Assembly: GCF_009600605.1 (NCBI RefSeq)
Contig: NZ_VWNA01000001.1
Coordinates: 186,001 to 250,000 of the forward strand
Direction of reading: 5' to 3'
Source of the DNA: Segnochrobactrum spirostomi
GTDB lineage: Bacteria > Pseudomonadota > Alphaproteobacteria > Rhizobiales > Segnochrobactraceae
Length of the DNA stretch: 64,000 nucleotides
Of the stretch, positions 8,665 to 17,674 are shown in pieces. Each line of letters opens with the position of its first letter. The stretch's first letter is position 1. A program made the position numbers and the translations under genes. The notes beneath the pieces were generated by a model. That model saw nothing but the letters and a program-made list of their open reading frames with translations. It searched no databases and was not told the DNA's origin.

Positions 8665-9024
8665 ATGCCGCGCGTGCGCCACGCCCGCTTCGATTGCGCC
8701 CCCGGCTGTGCGGTCGAGCGCACCCTGTCGCTGATCGACGGCAAGTGGAAAGGCGTGATCCTGTTTCACCTTGCCGAGGGGACCTTGCGCTTCAATGCGC
8801 TGCGCCGCCTTTTGCCGAGCATCACCCAGCGCATGCTCACCAATCAGCTTCGCGAACTCGAGGCCGATGGCCTCGTGACACGCACCGTCTTCGCCCAGGT
8901 GCCGCCCCGGGTCGATTACAGCCTCACGCCGTTCGGCGAGAGCCTGAAGCCGGTGCTCGCGGCGCTCAAAGCCTGGGGCGACGCCCACCCGTACGAGGCC
9001 GCGGCGGAGAGCGACGCGGCGTAA
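8665..9024 (+). CDS. HxlR-family winged-helix transcriptional regulator
   Basis: Dimeric winged-helix regulator of 119 residues. The HxlR pattern is clear: Cys-containing N-terminus, LSLIDGKWKGVILFHL, LRFNALRRLLPSITQRMLTN and LRELEADGLVTR, then YSLTPFGESL. Cys11 and Cys15 (FDCAPGCAVE) sit just before the HTH. In YodB, QorR and related family members an N-terminal Cys senses quinones, aldehydes or oxidants. Together with the divergent reductase gene this suggests a local redox-responsive switch, by inference. The downstream VOC gene begins 24 nt later and may be co-transcribed. Confidence 0.92.
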   Translation: MPRVRHARFDCAPGCAVERTLSLIDGKWKGVILFHLAEGTLRFNALRRLLPSITQRMLTNQLRELEADGLVTRTVFAQVPPRVDYSLTPFGESLKPVLAALKAWGDAHPYEAAAESDAA

Positions 9025-9048
9025 CCCGATCCTCTCGAGGCCATCCTG

Positions 9049-9420
9049 ATGCACGGTCGCATTGTCTGGAACGAACTCAACACGCGCGATCCCGAAGCCG
9101 CGAAGGCCTTCTACGGCACGGTGATCGGCTGGACGTTCGCCCCGAAGGAAATGTCGGACGGCCGGACCTATTGGCTCGCGATGGCCGACGGTGAGCCGGT
9201 TGCAGGGCTTTTCACGCTCGACGCCGACCAGCACGCCGACATCCCTGACCACTGGTTCGCCTATCTGGAAGTCGACGACGTGGATGCCCGAGCCGCCACG
9301 GCGATCGCTGGGGGCGGGACTCTGCGGACCGGACCGGAGGACATCCCCGGCGTCGGCCGCCTTGCGGTGATCCGCGATCCCGTCGGCGCCTATCTCGGCT
9401 GGATGACCCCGCGGCCTTAG
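9049..9420 (+). CDS. VOC (glyoxalase/bleomycin resistance) superfamily protein
   Basis: A 123-residue vicinal oxygen chelate protein. The two beta-alpha-beta-beta-beta units are visible: MHGRIVWNELNTRD and FYGTVIGW in the first, HWFAYLEVDDVDA and GRLAVIRDPVGAYLGWM in the second. Relatives are often annotated as glyoxalase-like or hydroxylase-like proteins of unknown substrate. The ATG at 9049 has GAGG at 9037-9040. It follows the HxlR gene by 24 nt, so it probably belongs to the same regulon. Confidence 0.88.
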   Translation: MHGRIVWNELNTRDPEAAKAFYGTVIGWTFAPKEMSDGRTYWLAMADGEPVAGLFTLDADQHADIPDHWFAYLEVDDVDARAATAIAGGGTLRTGPEDIPGVGRLAVIRDPVGAYLGWMTPRP

Positions 9421-9467
9421 CGTCCTGACGCCGTCCCCGAGACGAGCTCGGCTCAGGCTGCACGATC

Positions 9468-12400
9468 TCACGCGGCTTTGGCGCCGGTCGCCTCCTCGGC
9501 GAGGCGGACGAGCTTGACCAGGATTGCCGCGGAGCCCTTCAGGCGCTCTTCGGGCTTCGCCCAGTCGCGGCTCAGCACGATGCGCTGATCCGGGCGGATC
9601 TTCGCCAGCACGCCCTGCTCGCCGATATAGCGGACGAGGCCGGCCGGATTGGGGAACTTGGCGTCCCGGAAGGTGATGACGATGCCCTTCGGGCCGGCAT
9701 CGATCTTCTCGACGTTGGCGCGCCGGCACAGGCCCTTGATGTAGACGATCTTGAGGAGGTGCTCGACCTCGTTCGGCAAGGGCCCGAAGCGATCGACGAG
9801 TTCGGCGCCGAAGGCATCGATCTCCTTCGGCTCGGCGATGTCGGCGAGGCGGCGATAGAGGCCGAGGCGGAGCTGGAGGTCCGGCACGTACTCCTCGGGG
9901 ATGAGCACCGGCGTGCCGATGGAGATCTGCGGCGACCATTTCTCGTCCGCTTCCATGTCGCCACCGGCGCGCAGCATCGCCACCGCCTCTTCCAGCATCT
10001 CCTGATAAAGCTCGTAACCGACTTCCTTGATGTGGCCGGACTGTTCGTCGCCGAGCAGGTTGCCGGCGCCGCGGATATCGAGATCGTGGCTCGCGAGCTG
10101 GAAGCCCGCGCCGAGGGTGTCGAGCGATTGCAGCACCTTGAGCCGCCGCTCGGCGGTCGGCGTCAGCGCCTTGCCGACCGGCACCGTGAGGAGCGCATAG
10201 GCCCGTGTCTTGGAGCGCCCGACGCGGCCGCGGAGCTGGTAGAGCTGGGCGAGGCCGAACATGTCGGCGCGGTGGACGATCAGCGTGTTGGCGCTCGGAA
10301 TGTCGAGGCCGGATTCGACGATGGTGGTCGAGAGCAGGACGTCGTAGCGGCCCTCGTAGAACGCCGTCATGACGTCCTCGAGCTCCGTCGGCGGCATCTG
10401 GCCGTGGGCCACGGCGACCTTCACCTCCGGCACCGTCTCGTCGAGGAATTGCTTGATCTCGGCGAGGTCGGAGACGCGCGGGCAGACATAGAAGCTCTGG
10501 CCGCCGCGGAAGCGCTCGCGCAACAGCGTCTCGCGGATGACGAGCGGATCGAACGGCGAGATGAAGGTGCGCACCGCCAGCCGGTCGACCGGCGGCGTCG
10601 CGATCACCGAGAGTTCGCGGACGCCGGTCAAGGCGAGTTGCAGGGTGCGCGGGATCGGCGTCGCCGACAGCGTCAGCACGTGAATCTCGGCCTTGAGCTC
10701 CTTGAGCCGTTCCTTGTGCTTGACGCCGAAGTGCTGCTCCTCGTCGACGATGAGGAGCCCGAGATCGCGGAACTGGATGTTCTTGGCGAGGAGCGCGTGG
10801 GTGCCGACCACGATGTCGACGGTGCCGTCGGCGAGGCCTTTGCGCACCTCGGCCTGCTCCTTGGCCGGCACGAGGCGGGACAACTGGGCGAGCTTGAGAG
10901 GCATGCCCCGGAAGCGCTCGTTCACCGTCTTGAAGTGCTGGCGGGCGAGCAGCGTCGTCGGCACCAGGAGCGCGACCTGGCGGCCCGACATGGCGGCGAC
11001 GAAGGCGGCACGCAACGCGACCTCGGTCTTGCCGAATCCGACGTCGCCGCAGACGAGGCGGTCCATCGGCCGGCCCGCCGCGAGATCCTCGGTGACGGCG
11101 TCGATCGCCTGGAGCTGATCGTCGGTCTCGTCATAGGGGAAGCGGGCGACGAACTCGTCGAACAGCCCCTCCGTCGGCGTCAGCACCGGCGCGGAGCGCA
11201 GGGCACGCGCCGCCGCGGTCTTGATAAGCTGGTCGGCGATCTCGCGGATGCGCTGCTTGATGCGGGCCTTGCGGGCCTGCCACGCCCCGCCGCCGAGCTT
11301 GTCGAGCTGGGCGTCGCTCTCGTCCGAGCCCGAGCCGTAGCGCGACAGCAGGTCGATGTTCTCGACCGGCAGAAAGAGCTTGTCGCCGCCGGCATAGACG
11401 AGTTCCAGGCAATCGTGCGGCGCGCCGGCAGCCTCGATGGTCTTGAGGCCGACGAAGCGGCCGATGCCGTGATCGACGTGAACGACGAGGTCGCCTTCGG
11501 CGAGCGTGCCGGCCTCGGTGATGACTTCGGCGCCCGACGCCCGGCGCTTGCGCGGACGCACCAGGCGGTCGCCCAGGATGTCCTGCTCGCCGATGACGAC
11601 CAGGTTGCCGACCTCGAAGCCGGTCTCGATCCCGAGCACGACGAGCGCCACCATCTCGGGCGGCAGCTTGTCGATCTCGGCCCAGTTGTCGACCGGCTTC
11701 ATCGCGCCGAGATTGTGGTCGGCGAGCACCTGACCGAGGCGGTCGCGGGAGCCGGCGGACCATGACGCGAGCACCACGCGCTTCTTAGCCCGTCTCAACG
11801 TCACGATATAATTGACGAGAACATCGAAGATATTCTCGCCCGCCGCGCGCTCGGCGGCGAACGTGCGGCCGTGCTTGCCGCCCATATCCACGACGGTGCC
11901 CGACGCCACACTCTCGGCAAGGGCGAACGGCGACAGGCGGATGCGGGCGTGCGAGGCGAGCGCGGCGTGCCAGCTATCGGTGTCGAGATAGAGCGCGTCG
12001 GGCTCGATCGGCCGATAGGGCACGTCGGCCTTCGCTTGTTCGAGGCCGGTCTTGCGCGATTGATAATGGTCGAGCGCCTGCTTCTGCCGCTCGGAGAGGG
12101 CATCCTCGACCAACGCGTCGAGCACGATCGGGGCATCGCCGAGATAATCGAACACCGTGTCGAGCCGCTCGTGGAACAGCGGCAGCCAGTGTTCGAGGCC
12201 CGGATAGCGGCGGCCCTCGCTGATCGATTGATAAAGGAGATCGTTGCGGTCGGCGGCGCCGAAGCGGGCGACATAGGCCTGCCGGAAGCGGCGGATGGCG
12301 TCCGGCGAGAGCACCACTTCGCTCATCGGCACGAGCGAGATCTGGGTGAGCTGGCCGGTGGTGCGCTGGGTCTCTGGATCGAACGAACGGATCGATTCCA

Positions 12401-12998
12401 GGGTGTCGCCGAAGAAATCGAGACGCACCGGCGCCTGCGTGCCGGGCGCAAAGAGATCGACGATACCGCCGCGCACCGCATATTCACCGGAATCCCGCAC
12501 GGTCGCGGTGCGCAGGAAGCCGTTGCTCTCCAGCCATTCGACGAGGGTGGTGATATCGACGCGGTTGCCCACGTGGGCCGACAACACCGACTTCGCGAGA
12601 GCGTCTCGGGACGGCACGCGCTGGGCGGTGGCGTTGACGGTCGTCAGTAGAACGCGCGGCGCCTTGCCGACGCGGCCGGTGGCCAGCTTCGCCAGCGCCG
12701 CCATGCGCCGCGCCGCAACGACCGCCGACGGCGACACACGGTCGTAGGGCATGCAATCCCAGCCGGGCAGCACGACGACCTCGACCTCCGGGGCGAACAC
12801 CGCGAGCGCCTCCGCAATCGCCGAGAGGCGCTGCCCGTCGCGGGCGACGAAGGCGAGCGCGAGCGGCTGACCGGCCCGCCGCCGGGCCGCCGCCCGGATC
12901 AGATCGCCGAGCACCAGGGCGTCGTAGCCGTCCGGCACCGAGGCGATGGTGGCATCGCCGGAACGCGCGAGGAGGTCGTCGAAGGTCGGGCGGGTCAT
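9468..12998 (-). CDS. mfd: Transcription-repair coupling factor Mfd
   Basis: ATP-dependent translocase of 1176 residues that removes stalled RNA polymerase and recruits UvrA. The order of parts is normal: an N-terminal UvrB-like region (about 1-350), the RNA polymerase-interacting region with GDLVVHVDHGIGRFVGLK (about 505-520), the SF2 helicase core with Walker A GDVGFGKT near residue 650 and DEEQHFG near 750, the second RecA lobe with VESGLDIPSANTLIVHRAD, the TRG region, and the C-terminal domain that masks the UvrA site. Length is typical. The start ATG at 12998 is clear. sdhE and recG follow divergently, a grouping seen in related genomes. Confidence 0.97.
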   Translation of the reverse strand: MTRPTFDDLLARSGDATIASVPDGYDALVLGDLIRAAARRRAGQPLALAFVARDGQRLSAIAEALAVFAPEVEVVVLPGWDCMPYDRVSPSAVVAARRMAALAKLATGRVGKAPRVLLTTVNATAQRVPSRDALAKSVLSAHVGNRVDITTLVEWLESNGFLRTATVRDSGEYAVRGGIVDLFAPGTQAPVRLDFFGDTLESIRSFDPETQRTTGQLTQISLVPMSEVVLSPDAIRRFRQAYVARFGAADRNDLLYQSISEGRRYPGLEHWLPLFHERLDTVFDYLGDAPIVLDALVEDALSERQKQALDHYQSRKTGLEQAKADVPYRPIEPDALYLDTDSWHAALASHARIRLSPFALAESVASGTVVDMGGKHGRTFAAERAAGENIFDVLVNYIVTLRRAKKRVVLASWSAGSRDRLGQVLADHNLGAMKPVDNWAEIDKLPPEMVALVVLGIETGFEVGNLVVIGEQDILGDRLVRPRKRRASGAEVITEAGTLAEGDLVVHVDHGIGRFVGLKTIEAAGAPHDCLELVYAGGDKLFLPVENIDLLSRYGSGSDESDAQLDKLGGGAWQARKARIKQRIREIADQLIKTAAARALRSAPVLTPTEGLFDEFVARFPYDETDDQLQAIDAVTEDLAAGRPMDRLVCGDVGFGKTEVALRAAFVAAMSGRQVALLVPTTLLARQHFKTVNERFRGMPLKLAQLSRLVPAKEQAEVRKGLADGTVDIVVGTHALLAKNIQFRDLGLLIVDEEQHFGVKHKERLKELKAEIHVLTLSATPIPRTLQLALTGVRELSVIATPPVDRLAVRTFISPFDPLVIRETLLRERFRGGQSFYVCPRVSDLAEIKQFLDETVPEVKVAVAHGQMPPTELEDVMTAFYEGRYDVLLSTTIVESGLDIPSANTLIVHRADMFGLAQLYQLRGRVGRSKTRAYALLTVPVGKALTPTAERRLKVLQSLDTLGAGFQLASHDLDIRGAGNLLGDEQSGHIKEVGYELYQEMLEEAVAMLRAGGDMEADEKWSPQISIGTPVLIPEEYVPDLQLRLGLYRRLADIAEPKEIDAFGAELVDRFGPLPNEVEHLLKIVYIKGLCRRANVEKIDAGPKGIVITFRDAKFPNPAGLVRYIGEQGVLAKIRPDQRIVLSRDWAKPEERLKGSAAILVKLVRLAEEATGAKAA

Positions 12999-13049
12999 GA
13001 GTTCTTCGCAATATCGGCAGGCAAGGCCAGCCGTCAGAGATCGTTGCCG

Positions 13050-13358
13050 TCAGAGATCGTAGAGGCCTTCGGCGATGGCGCGTCCCGAATGGAACCGCAC
13101 CATGTCGCGCCACAGCGGCGTGTCGTAAGGCTCGGGCACCGGCTCGCGGCCGACGAACCACCCGAGCAGCATCTGGTCCTGCACGTCCATCAGGTGCTCG
13201 AACGCACTCACCTCGTCGTCGCTCCACGCGACGATGTGGGCGTCGATGTACGAGCCGAGCAGAAGATCCATCTCCCGCATGCCGCGGTGCCAGGCCCGGA
13301 ACAGGAGACGGCGGCGACGCGCATCGACCTCGGCGCTGGTGATTGTAGTGCCGGTCAA
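13050..13358 (-). CDS. sdhE: FAD assembly factor SdhE (succinate dehydrogenase flavinylation)
   Basis: Small cytoplasmic protein of 102 residues that helps attach FAD covalently to the flavoprotein subunit of succinate dehydrogenase. The defining RGMREMD motif lies at residues 25-31 (Arg25, Gly26 and Glu29 are the RGxxE signature), followed by the helical SAFEHLMDVQDQMLLGWFVGR region. The start appears to be TTG at 13358, with GAGG about 9 nt upstream; there is no ATG before the conserved core. It lies 51 nt upstream of mfd on the same strand and may be co-transcribed with it. Confidence 0.92.
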   Translation of the reverse strand: MTGTTITSAEVDARRRRLLFRAWHRGMREMDLLLGSYIDAHIVAWSDDEVSAFEHLMDVQDQMLLGWFVGREPVPEPYDTPLWRDMVRFHSGRAIAEGLYDL

Positions 13359-13516
13359 GGCTGTGATCCTCGAGAGGGCTCGGAAAGGAGGGTTCTAGCG
13401 CTCCGAAGCCTTGTTGTCAGGGTCTTGGTGAGTCCGGACCTCCATCAGTCGGATCGGGAGCCGGGAACCCCGAGGCGGGAAGACGCCCGGATCGGACCTG
13501 CTATAAGCTGCCGGCG

Positions 13517-15619
13517 ATGCGGCCCGAGATTCTCAATCCCCTATTCCGACCGGTCACGGCGCTGAAGGGCGTCGGCCCGCGGCTTGCTGCGCTGTTCGAT
13601 CGCCTGCTCGCGAGCGGCGACCGCGAGCCGGTCGTCGCCGATCTCTTGTTCCATCTTCCGACCGGGCGGATCGACCGCCGCACCCAGCCCGGCATCGCCC
13701 GATCTCCCCAGGGCGCCGTGGTGACGCTCAAGGTCCGCATCGACCGCCACGAGCCGCAGCGCCGCGGCAGCCGCGCGCCCTATCGCGTGTTCGCCTCGGA
13801 CGAGACGGGCGAGATCGCCCTCCCCTTCTTCCACGCCAAGGCGGACTGGCTCGAGCGCGAACTGCCGGTCGACGCGATCCGCTATGTGAGTGGCAAGGTC
13901 GAGTGGTTCAATGGGCGGCCGCAGATGCCGCATCCGGATTACATCGTCCCCGAAGAGGATTTCGCTTCTCTGCCGCTCGTCGAGCCGGTTTATCCGCTGA
14001 CCGAGGGGCTCGGGCAGAAGGCGATCGTGCGCGCCGTCGCCGCCGCGCTCGAGAGCTTGCCGCGCGGTCTGCCGGAATGGCAGGACGCGGCGTGGCTCGA
14101 GGCCCGCAATTGGCCCTCGTTCACCGACGCCTTGCACTGCCTGCACCGGCTCGAGGCGATCGAAGGGACGGAGGCCGAGGCCGCCGCCCGCGCCCGCCTC
14201 GCCTATGACGAACTGCTCGCGAACCAGCTCGCGCTCGCCCTCGTCCGCGCTCGATTGCGGCGTCCCTCCGGCGAGGCGCGGTTGCCCACGGGCGAGCACA
14301 CCGCCCGCATCACGGCCGCCCTGCCCTTCGCTCTGACATCGTCCCAACAGGCGGCGATCGCCGATGTCGCAAAGGATCTGGCGGCGCCGCGCCGCATGCT
14401 CCGCCTGATCCAGGGCGATGTCGGCTCCGGCAAGACGATGGTCGCCCTGTTCGCGATGGCGATGGCGGCGGAGGCCGGCGGCCAAGCGGCGATGATGGCG
14501 CCGACCGAACTCCTCGCCCGCCAGCACCTCGCGGCGATCGGGCCGCTCGCCGCCGCGGCCGGGCTCAAGGCCGCCGTGCTCACCGGCCGCGAGCGGGGCA
14601 AGGAGCGCGAGGCAGTGCTTGCCGGCCTCGCCGACGGCTCCATCGACATCGTCGTCGGCACCCACGCCCTGTTCCAGGGCGAGGTCGCGTTCCGCAATCT
14701 GACCCTCGCCGTGGTCGACGAGCAGCACCGCTTCGGCGTGCACCAGCGGCTGGCGCTCTCCACCAAGGGCCGCGGCACCGACGTGCTGGTGATGACGGCG
14801 ACGCCGATCCCGCGCACGCTGGTGCTCGGCCTGTTCGGCGACATGGATGTTTCGAAGCTCACCGAGAAGCCGGCCGGCCGCAAGCCGATCGAAACGCGGA
14901 CGATCCCGAGCGAACGGCTCGGCGAGCTCGTCGCCCGCCTCGCGTCCGCGCTCGATGCCGGCCAGAAGGCCTATTGGGTCTGCCCGCTGGTCGAGGAAAG
15001 CGAGGAGAGCGACCTCGCCGCCGCCGAAGGCCGCCGGGAGGCGCTGACGCAAGCCCTCGGGCCCCGCGTCGGGCTCGTCCACGGTCGCATGAAGCCGGCC
15101 GAGAAGGATGCGGCGATGGCGGATTTCCGCGAAGGCCGCACCCGTCTCTTGGTCGCCACCACCGTCATCGAAGTCGGCGTCGACGTGCCGGACGCGACGA
15201 TCATGGTGATCGAGCATGCCGAGCGCTTCGGCCTCGCCCAGCTCCACCAATTGCGCGGACGGGTCGGACGCGGCGACAAGCCCTCGACCTGCCTCCTGGT
15301 CTACCGCCCGCCCCTCGGGCTGACGGCCCAGGCGCGCCTCAAGATCATGCGCGACACCGAGGACGGCTTCCTGATCGCCGAGGAGGATCTGCGGCTGCGC
15401 GGCGAAGGCGAACTGCTCGGCACCCGCCAGAGCGGGATGGCCTCGTTCCGCATCGCGGATCTTTCGATCGACGGCGACCTCGTCGAGGCCGCCCGCGACG
15501 ATGCCCGGCTGGTGCTCGCCACCGATCCGGAGCTGACGAGCCCGCGCGGGGAAGCCCTGCGCACGCTCCTCTACCTGTTCCGCCGCGACGAGGCCGTGCG
15601 GCTCTTGCGCTCCGGCTGA
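13517..15619 (+). CDS. recG: ATP-dependent DNA helicase RecG
   Basis: Branch-migrating helicase of 700 residues that remodels stalled forks and Holliday junctions. The N-terminal part begins with LKGVGPRLAALF and an OB-fold wedge domain (about 50-160). The SF2 core has Walker A GDVGSGKT near residue 301, a DEQHRFG box near 400, and motifs ATTVIEVGVDVPDATIMVIEHAERFG and QLHQLRGRVGRGD in the second lobe. The C-terminal TRG-like end includes LGTRQSGMASFRIADL. Length and order are typical. It is divergent from sdhE-mfd and convergent with glmS, only 44 nt from the glmS stop. Confidence 0.97.
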   Translation: MRPEILNPLFRPVTALKGVGPRLAALFDRLLASGDREPVVADLLFHLPTGRIDRRTQPGIARSPQGAVVTLKVRIDRHEPQRRGSRAPYRVFASDETGEIALPFFHAKADWLERELPVDAIRYVSGKVEWFNGRPQMPHPDYIVPEEDFASLPLVEPVYPLTEGLGQKAIVRAVAAALESLPRGLPEWQDAAWLEARNWPSFTDALHCLHRLEAIEGTEAEAAARARLAYDELLANQLALALVRARLRRPSGEARLPTGEHTARITAALPFALTSSQQAAIADVAKDLAAPRRMLRLIQGDVGSGKTMVALFAMAMAAEAGGQAAMMAPTELLARQHLAAIGPLAAAAGLKAAVLTGRERGKEREAVLAGLADGSIDIVVGTHALFQGEVAFRNLTLAVVDEQHRFGVHQRLALSTKGRGTDVLVMTATPIPRTLVLGLFGDMDVSKLTEKPAGRKPIETRTIPSERLGELVARLASALDAGQKAYWVCPLVEESEESDLAAAEGRREALTQALGPRVGLVHGRMKPAEKDAAMADFREGRTRLLVATTVIEVGVDVPDATIMVIEHAERFGLAQLHQLRGRVGRGDKPSTCLLVYRPPLGLTAQARLKIMRDTEDGFLIAEEDLRLRGEGELLGTRQSGMASFRIADLSIDGDLVEAARDDARLVLATDPELTSPRGEALRTLLYLFRRDEAVRLLRSG

Positions 15620-15625
15620 CGTCGC

Positions 15626-15681
15626 CTATTCCACCGTCACCGACTTATTCGACGGTAACGGACTTATTCGACCGTCACCGA
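15626..15681 (-). repeat. Three tandem copies of the glmS 3' end (SVTVE-stop)
   Basis: On the minus strand the segment encoding Ser-Val-Thr-Val-Glu-stop occurs three times with an exact 19-nt period: 15681-15664 is the real end of glmS, 15662-15645 and 15643-15626 follow it. The codons are TCG GTG ACG GTC GAA TAA, then TCC GTT ACC GTC GAA TAA, then TCG GTG ACG GTG GAA TAG. All five differences from the functional copy are synonymous third-position changes. The array fills nearly all the space between the glmS and recG stops. Confidence 0.95.
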
Positions 15682-17484
15682 TTTCGCGAGATTGCGCGGC
15701 TGGTCGACGTCGGTGCCGTTCACCACCGCCGTGTGATAGGCGAGGAACTGCACCGGGATCGCATAGACGATCGGGGCGATTTCCGGCGGCATCTTCGGCA
15801 GGAGGATCGTCTCCGCAGGGGTCAGGCCGGCATGGGCGAGCCCTTCCTCGTCGGTGACGAGAATGATGCGTCCGCCGCGCGCGGCGACCTCCTGCATGTT
15901 CGACGCCGTCTTCTCGAACAGGCTGTCGAACGGCGCCACGACGACGACGGGCACGCTCTCGTCGATGAGCGCGATCGGCCCGTGCTTGAGCTCGCCCGCG
16001 GCGTAGCCTTCGGCGTGGATATAGGAGAGTTCCTTGAGCTTCAGCGCGCCTTCGAGCGCGATCGGATAGCTCGTGCCACGGCCGAGATAGAGCACGTCCG
16101 AAGCCTTGTGGATGCGTCGGCCGATCTCGGCGATCTCATGCTCCAGCGCGAGCGCCTGGGACACCAGACGCGGCACCTCGGCGAGCGCTTCGACGAGGCG
16201 CTTCTCCTCGGCCGCGTCGATGGTGCCGCGAGCCCGGGCCGCCGCGACAGCGAGCGAGGCGAGCACGGAAAGCTGGCAGGTGAAGGCCTTCGTCGAGGCG
16301 ACGCCGATCTCGGGGCCGGCGAGCGTGGGCAGCACGACGTCGGATTCCCGGGCGATGGTCGAGGTCGGCACGTTGACGACCGCCGCGATGCGCTGGCCGG
16401 CCTCGCGGCAATAGCGCAGCGAGGCGAGCGTGTCGGCGGTCTCCCCCGATTGCGAGATGAAGATCGAAAGGCCGCCGGGCTTCAGCGGCACCTCGCGGTA
16501 GCGGAATTCCGAGGCGACATCGATATCGACCGGTAGCCGCGCCAGACGCTCGAACCAATATTTGCCGACGAGACCCGCATAATAGGCCGTGCCGCAAGCG
16601 GCGATCGAGACCCGCTCGACGGCGGCGAAATCGAGCCCTTCCGGCGCCTTGGCGCGTCCCTCCGCGAGATCGAGATAATAAGCGAGCGTGTGGCCGATCA
16701 CGTCCGGCTGCTCGGCGATCTCCTTCGCCATGAAGTGGCGATAGTTGCCCTTCTCGACGAGCAGCGCGGACGATTGCAGCACCTTGAGCGGGCGGGCGAC
16801 TGGGCGATCCTCCGCGTCGAAGATGGTGACGCCCTTGCGGTCCAGCACCGCCCAGTCACCCTCTTCGAGATAGACGATCCGGTTCGTAAAGGGCGCGAGC
16901 GCGATGGCATCCGACCCGAGATAGGTCTCGCCCTTGCCGAGGCCGACCGCGAGCGGCGATCCGCGCCGCGCCGCGAGCAGGAGATCCTCCTCGCCCTCGA
17001 TCAGGATCGCGAGCGCGAAGGCGCCGCGCAGCCGCTTCAGCGTCTTGGCCAGGGCGTCTTGCGGCGTCTCGCCCGCCGCGAGCGCGACGGACAGGAGATG
17101 GGCGATGACTTCCGTGTCGGTGTCGCTCTCGAACACGGCGCCGCCGGCGATCAACGCGTCCTTCAGCTCGCGGAAATTCTCGATGATGCCGTTGTGGACG
17201 ACGGCGACGCGGCCGGCGACGTGCGGATGCGCGTTGCGCTCGGTCGGCCCGCCATGGGTCGCCCAGCGGGTGTGGCCGATCCCGATCACGCCGGCGAGGG
17301 GATGGGCGGCCGCCTCAGCCTCAAGGTTCTTGAGCTTGCCGGCCGCGCGCAAGCGGGTGAGCCGCCCGCCTTCGAGCGTCGCGATGCCGGCGGAATCGTA
17401 GCCGCGATATTCGAGGCGCTTCAGCGAATCGATGAGACGCTCGGCAACTGGCGCATTGCCGAGAATTCCTACGATACCACACAT
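15664..17484 (-). CDS. glmS: Glutamine-fructose-6-phosphate aminotransferase (isomerizing)
   Basis: Makes glucosamine-6-phosphate from fructose-6-phosphate and glutamine, the first step to UDP-GlcNAc for peptidoglycan and lipid A. It has 606 residues. The N-terminal glutaminase domain starts with the nucleophile Cys2 (MCGIVGILG) and includes HTRWATHGGP and HNGIIENF. Two SIS domains follow, with SQSGETADTL, and TSYPIALEGALKLKELSYIHAE. The protein ends LAKSVTVE, as nearly all GlmS proteins do. It is downstream of glmU on the same strand with a 181-nt gap. I see no glmS ribozyme in that gap. Its 3' end is unusual; see the tandem repeat. Confidence 0.97.
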   Translation of the reverse strand: MCGIVGILGNAPVAERLIDSLKRLEYRGYDSAGIATLEGGRLTRLRAAGKLKNLEAEAAAHPLAGVIGIGHTRWATHGGPTERNAHPHVAGRVAVVHNGIIENFRELKDALIAGGAVFESDTDTEVIAHLLSVALAAGETPQDALAKTLKRLRGAFALAILIEGEEDLLLAARRGSPLAVGLGKGETYLGSDAIALAPFTNRIVYLEEGDWAVLDRKGVTIFDAEDRPVARPLKVLQSSALLVEKGNYRHFMAKEIAEQPDVIGHTLAYYLDLAEGRAKAPEGLDFAAVERVSIAACGTAYYAGLVGKYWFERLARLPVDIDVASEFRYREVPLKPGGLSIFISQSGETADTLASLRYCREAGQRIAAVVNVPTSTIARESDVVLPTLAGPEIGVASTKAFTCQLSVLASLAVAAARARGTIDAAEEKRLVEALAEVPRLVSQALALEHEIAEIGRRIHKASDVLYLGRGTSYPIALEGALKLKELSYIHAEGYAAGELKHGPIALIDESVPVVVVAPFDSLFEKTASNMQEVAARGGRIILVTDEEGLAHAGLTPAETILLPKMPPEIAPIVYAIPVQFLAYHTAVVNGTDVDQPRNLAKSVTVE

Positions 17485-17632
17485 CGGCCGATACTCTCGC
17501 TGATCCCGTTCGATCGTCCTCTATCAACAGGACTGGCGACTGCCCAATCAAACTGGGTGTCAAATTGTAAGGCGCGCCTCGCTCGATTGAACTGCGAGAC
17601 GCTCGTGCCCGCCGTTCATCGACAAGCCACGT

Positions 17633-17674
17633 GCGTTAATCTTTTTCGACAGAGCATCCGCCGCGTTAATCTTT
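17633..17674 (-). repeat. Duplicated glmU 3' end (12-bp direct repeat)
   Basis: The 12-mer GCGTTAATCTTT (plus strand) is found at 17663-17674, where it covers the Lys-Asp-stop end of glmU, and again at 17633-17644, 30 nt further downstream. Read on the minus strand both encode Lys-Asp-stop. Confidence 0.8.

Noticed and set aside
9759-11765. 668-codon open frame on the plus strand
   Set aside because: It is the antisense shadow of mfd. It lacks a ribosome site, domain or signal peptide.
15620-15663. Tn7-like transposon at the glmS attachment site
   Set aside because: There is no transposase gene and no room: recG ends 44 nt from the glmS stop. Only the tandem tails remain as a possible scar.
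17485-17665. glmS ribozyme or riboswitch in the glmU-glmS gap
   Set aside because: The gap lacks the size and core pattern of the Firmicutes glmS ribozyme. The only notable feature is the 12-bp copy of the glmU end.
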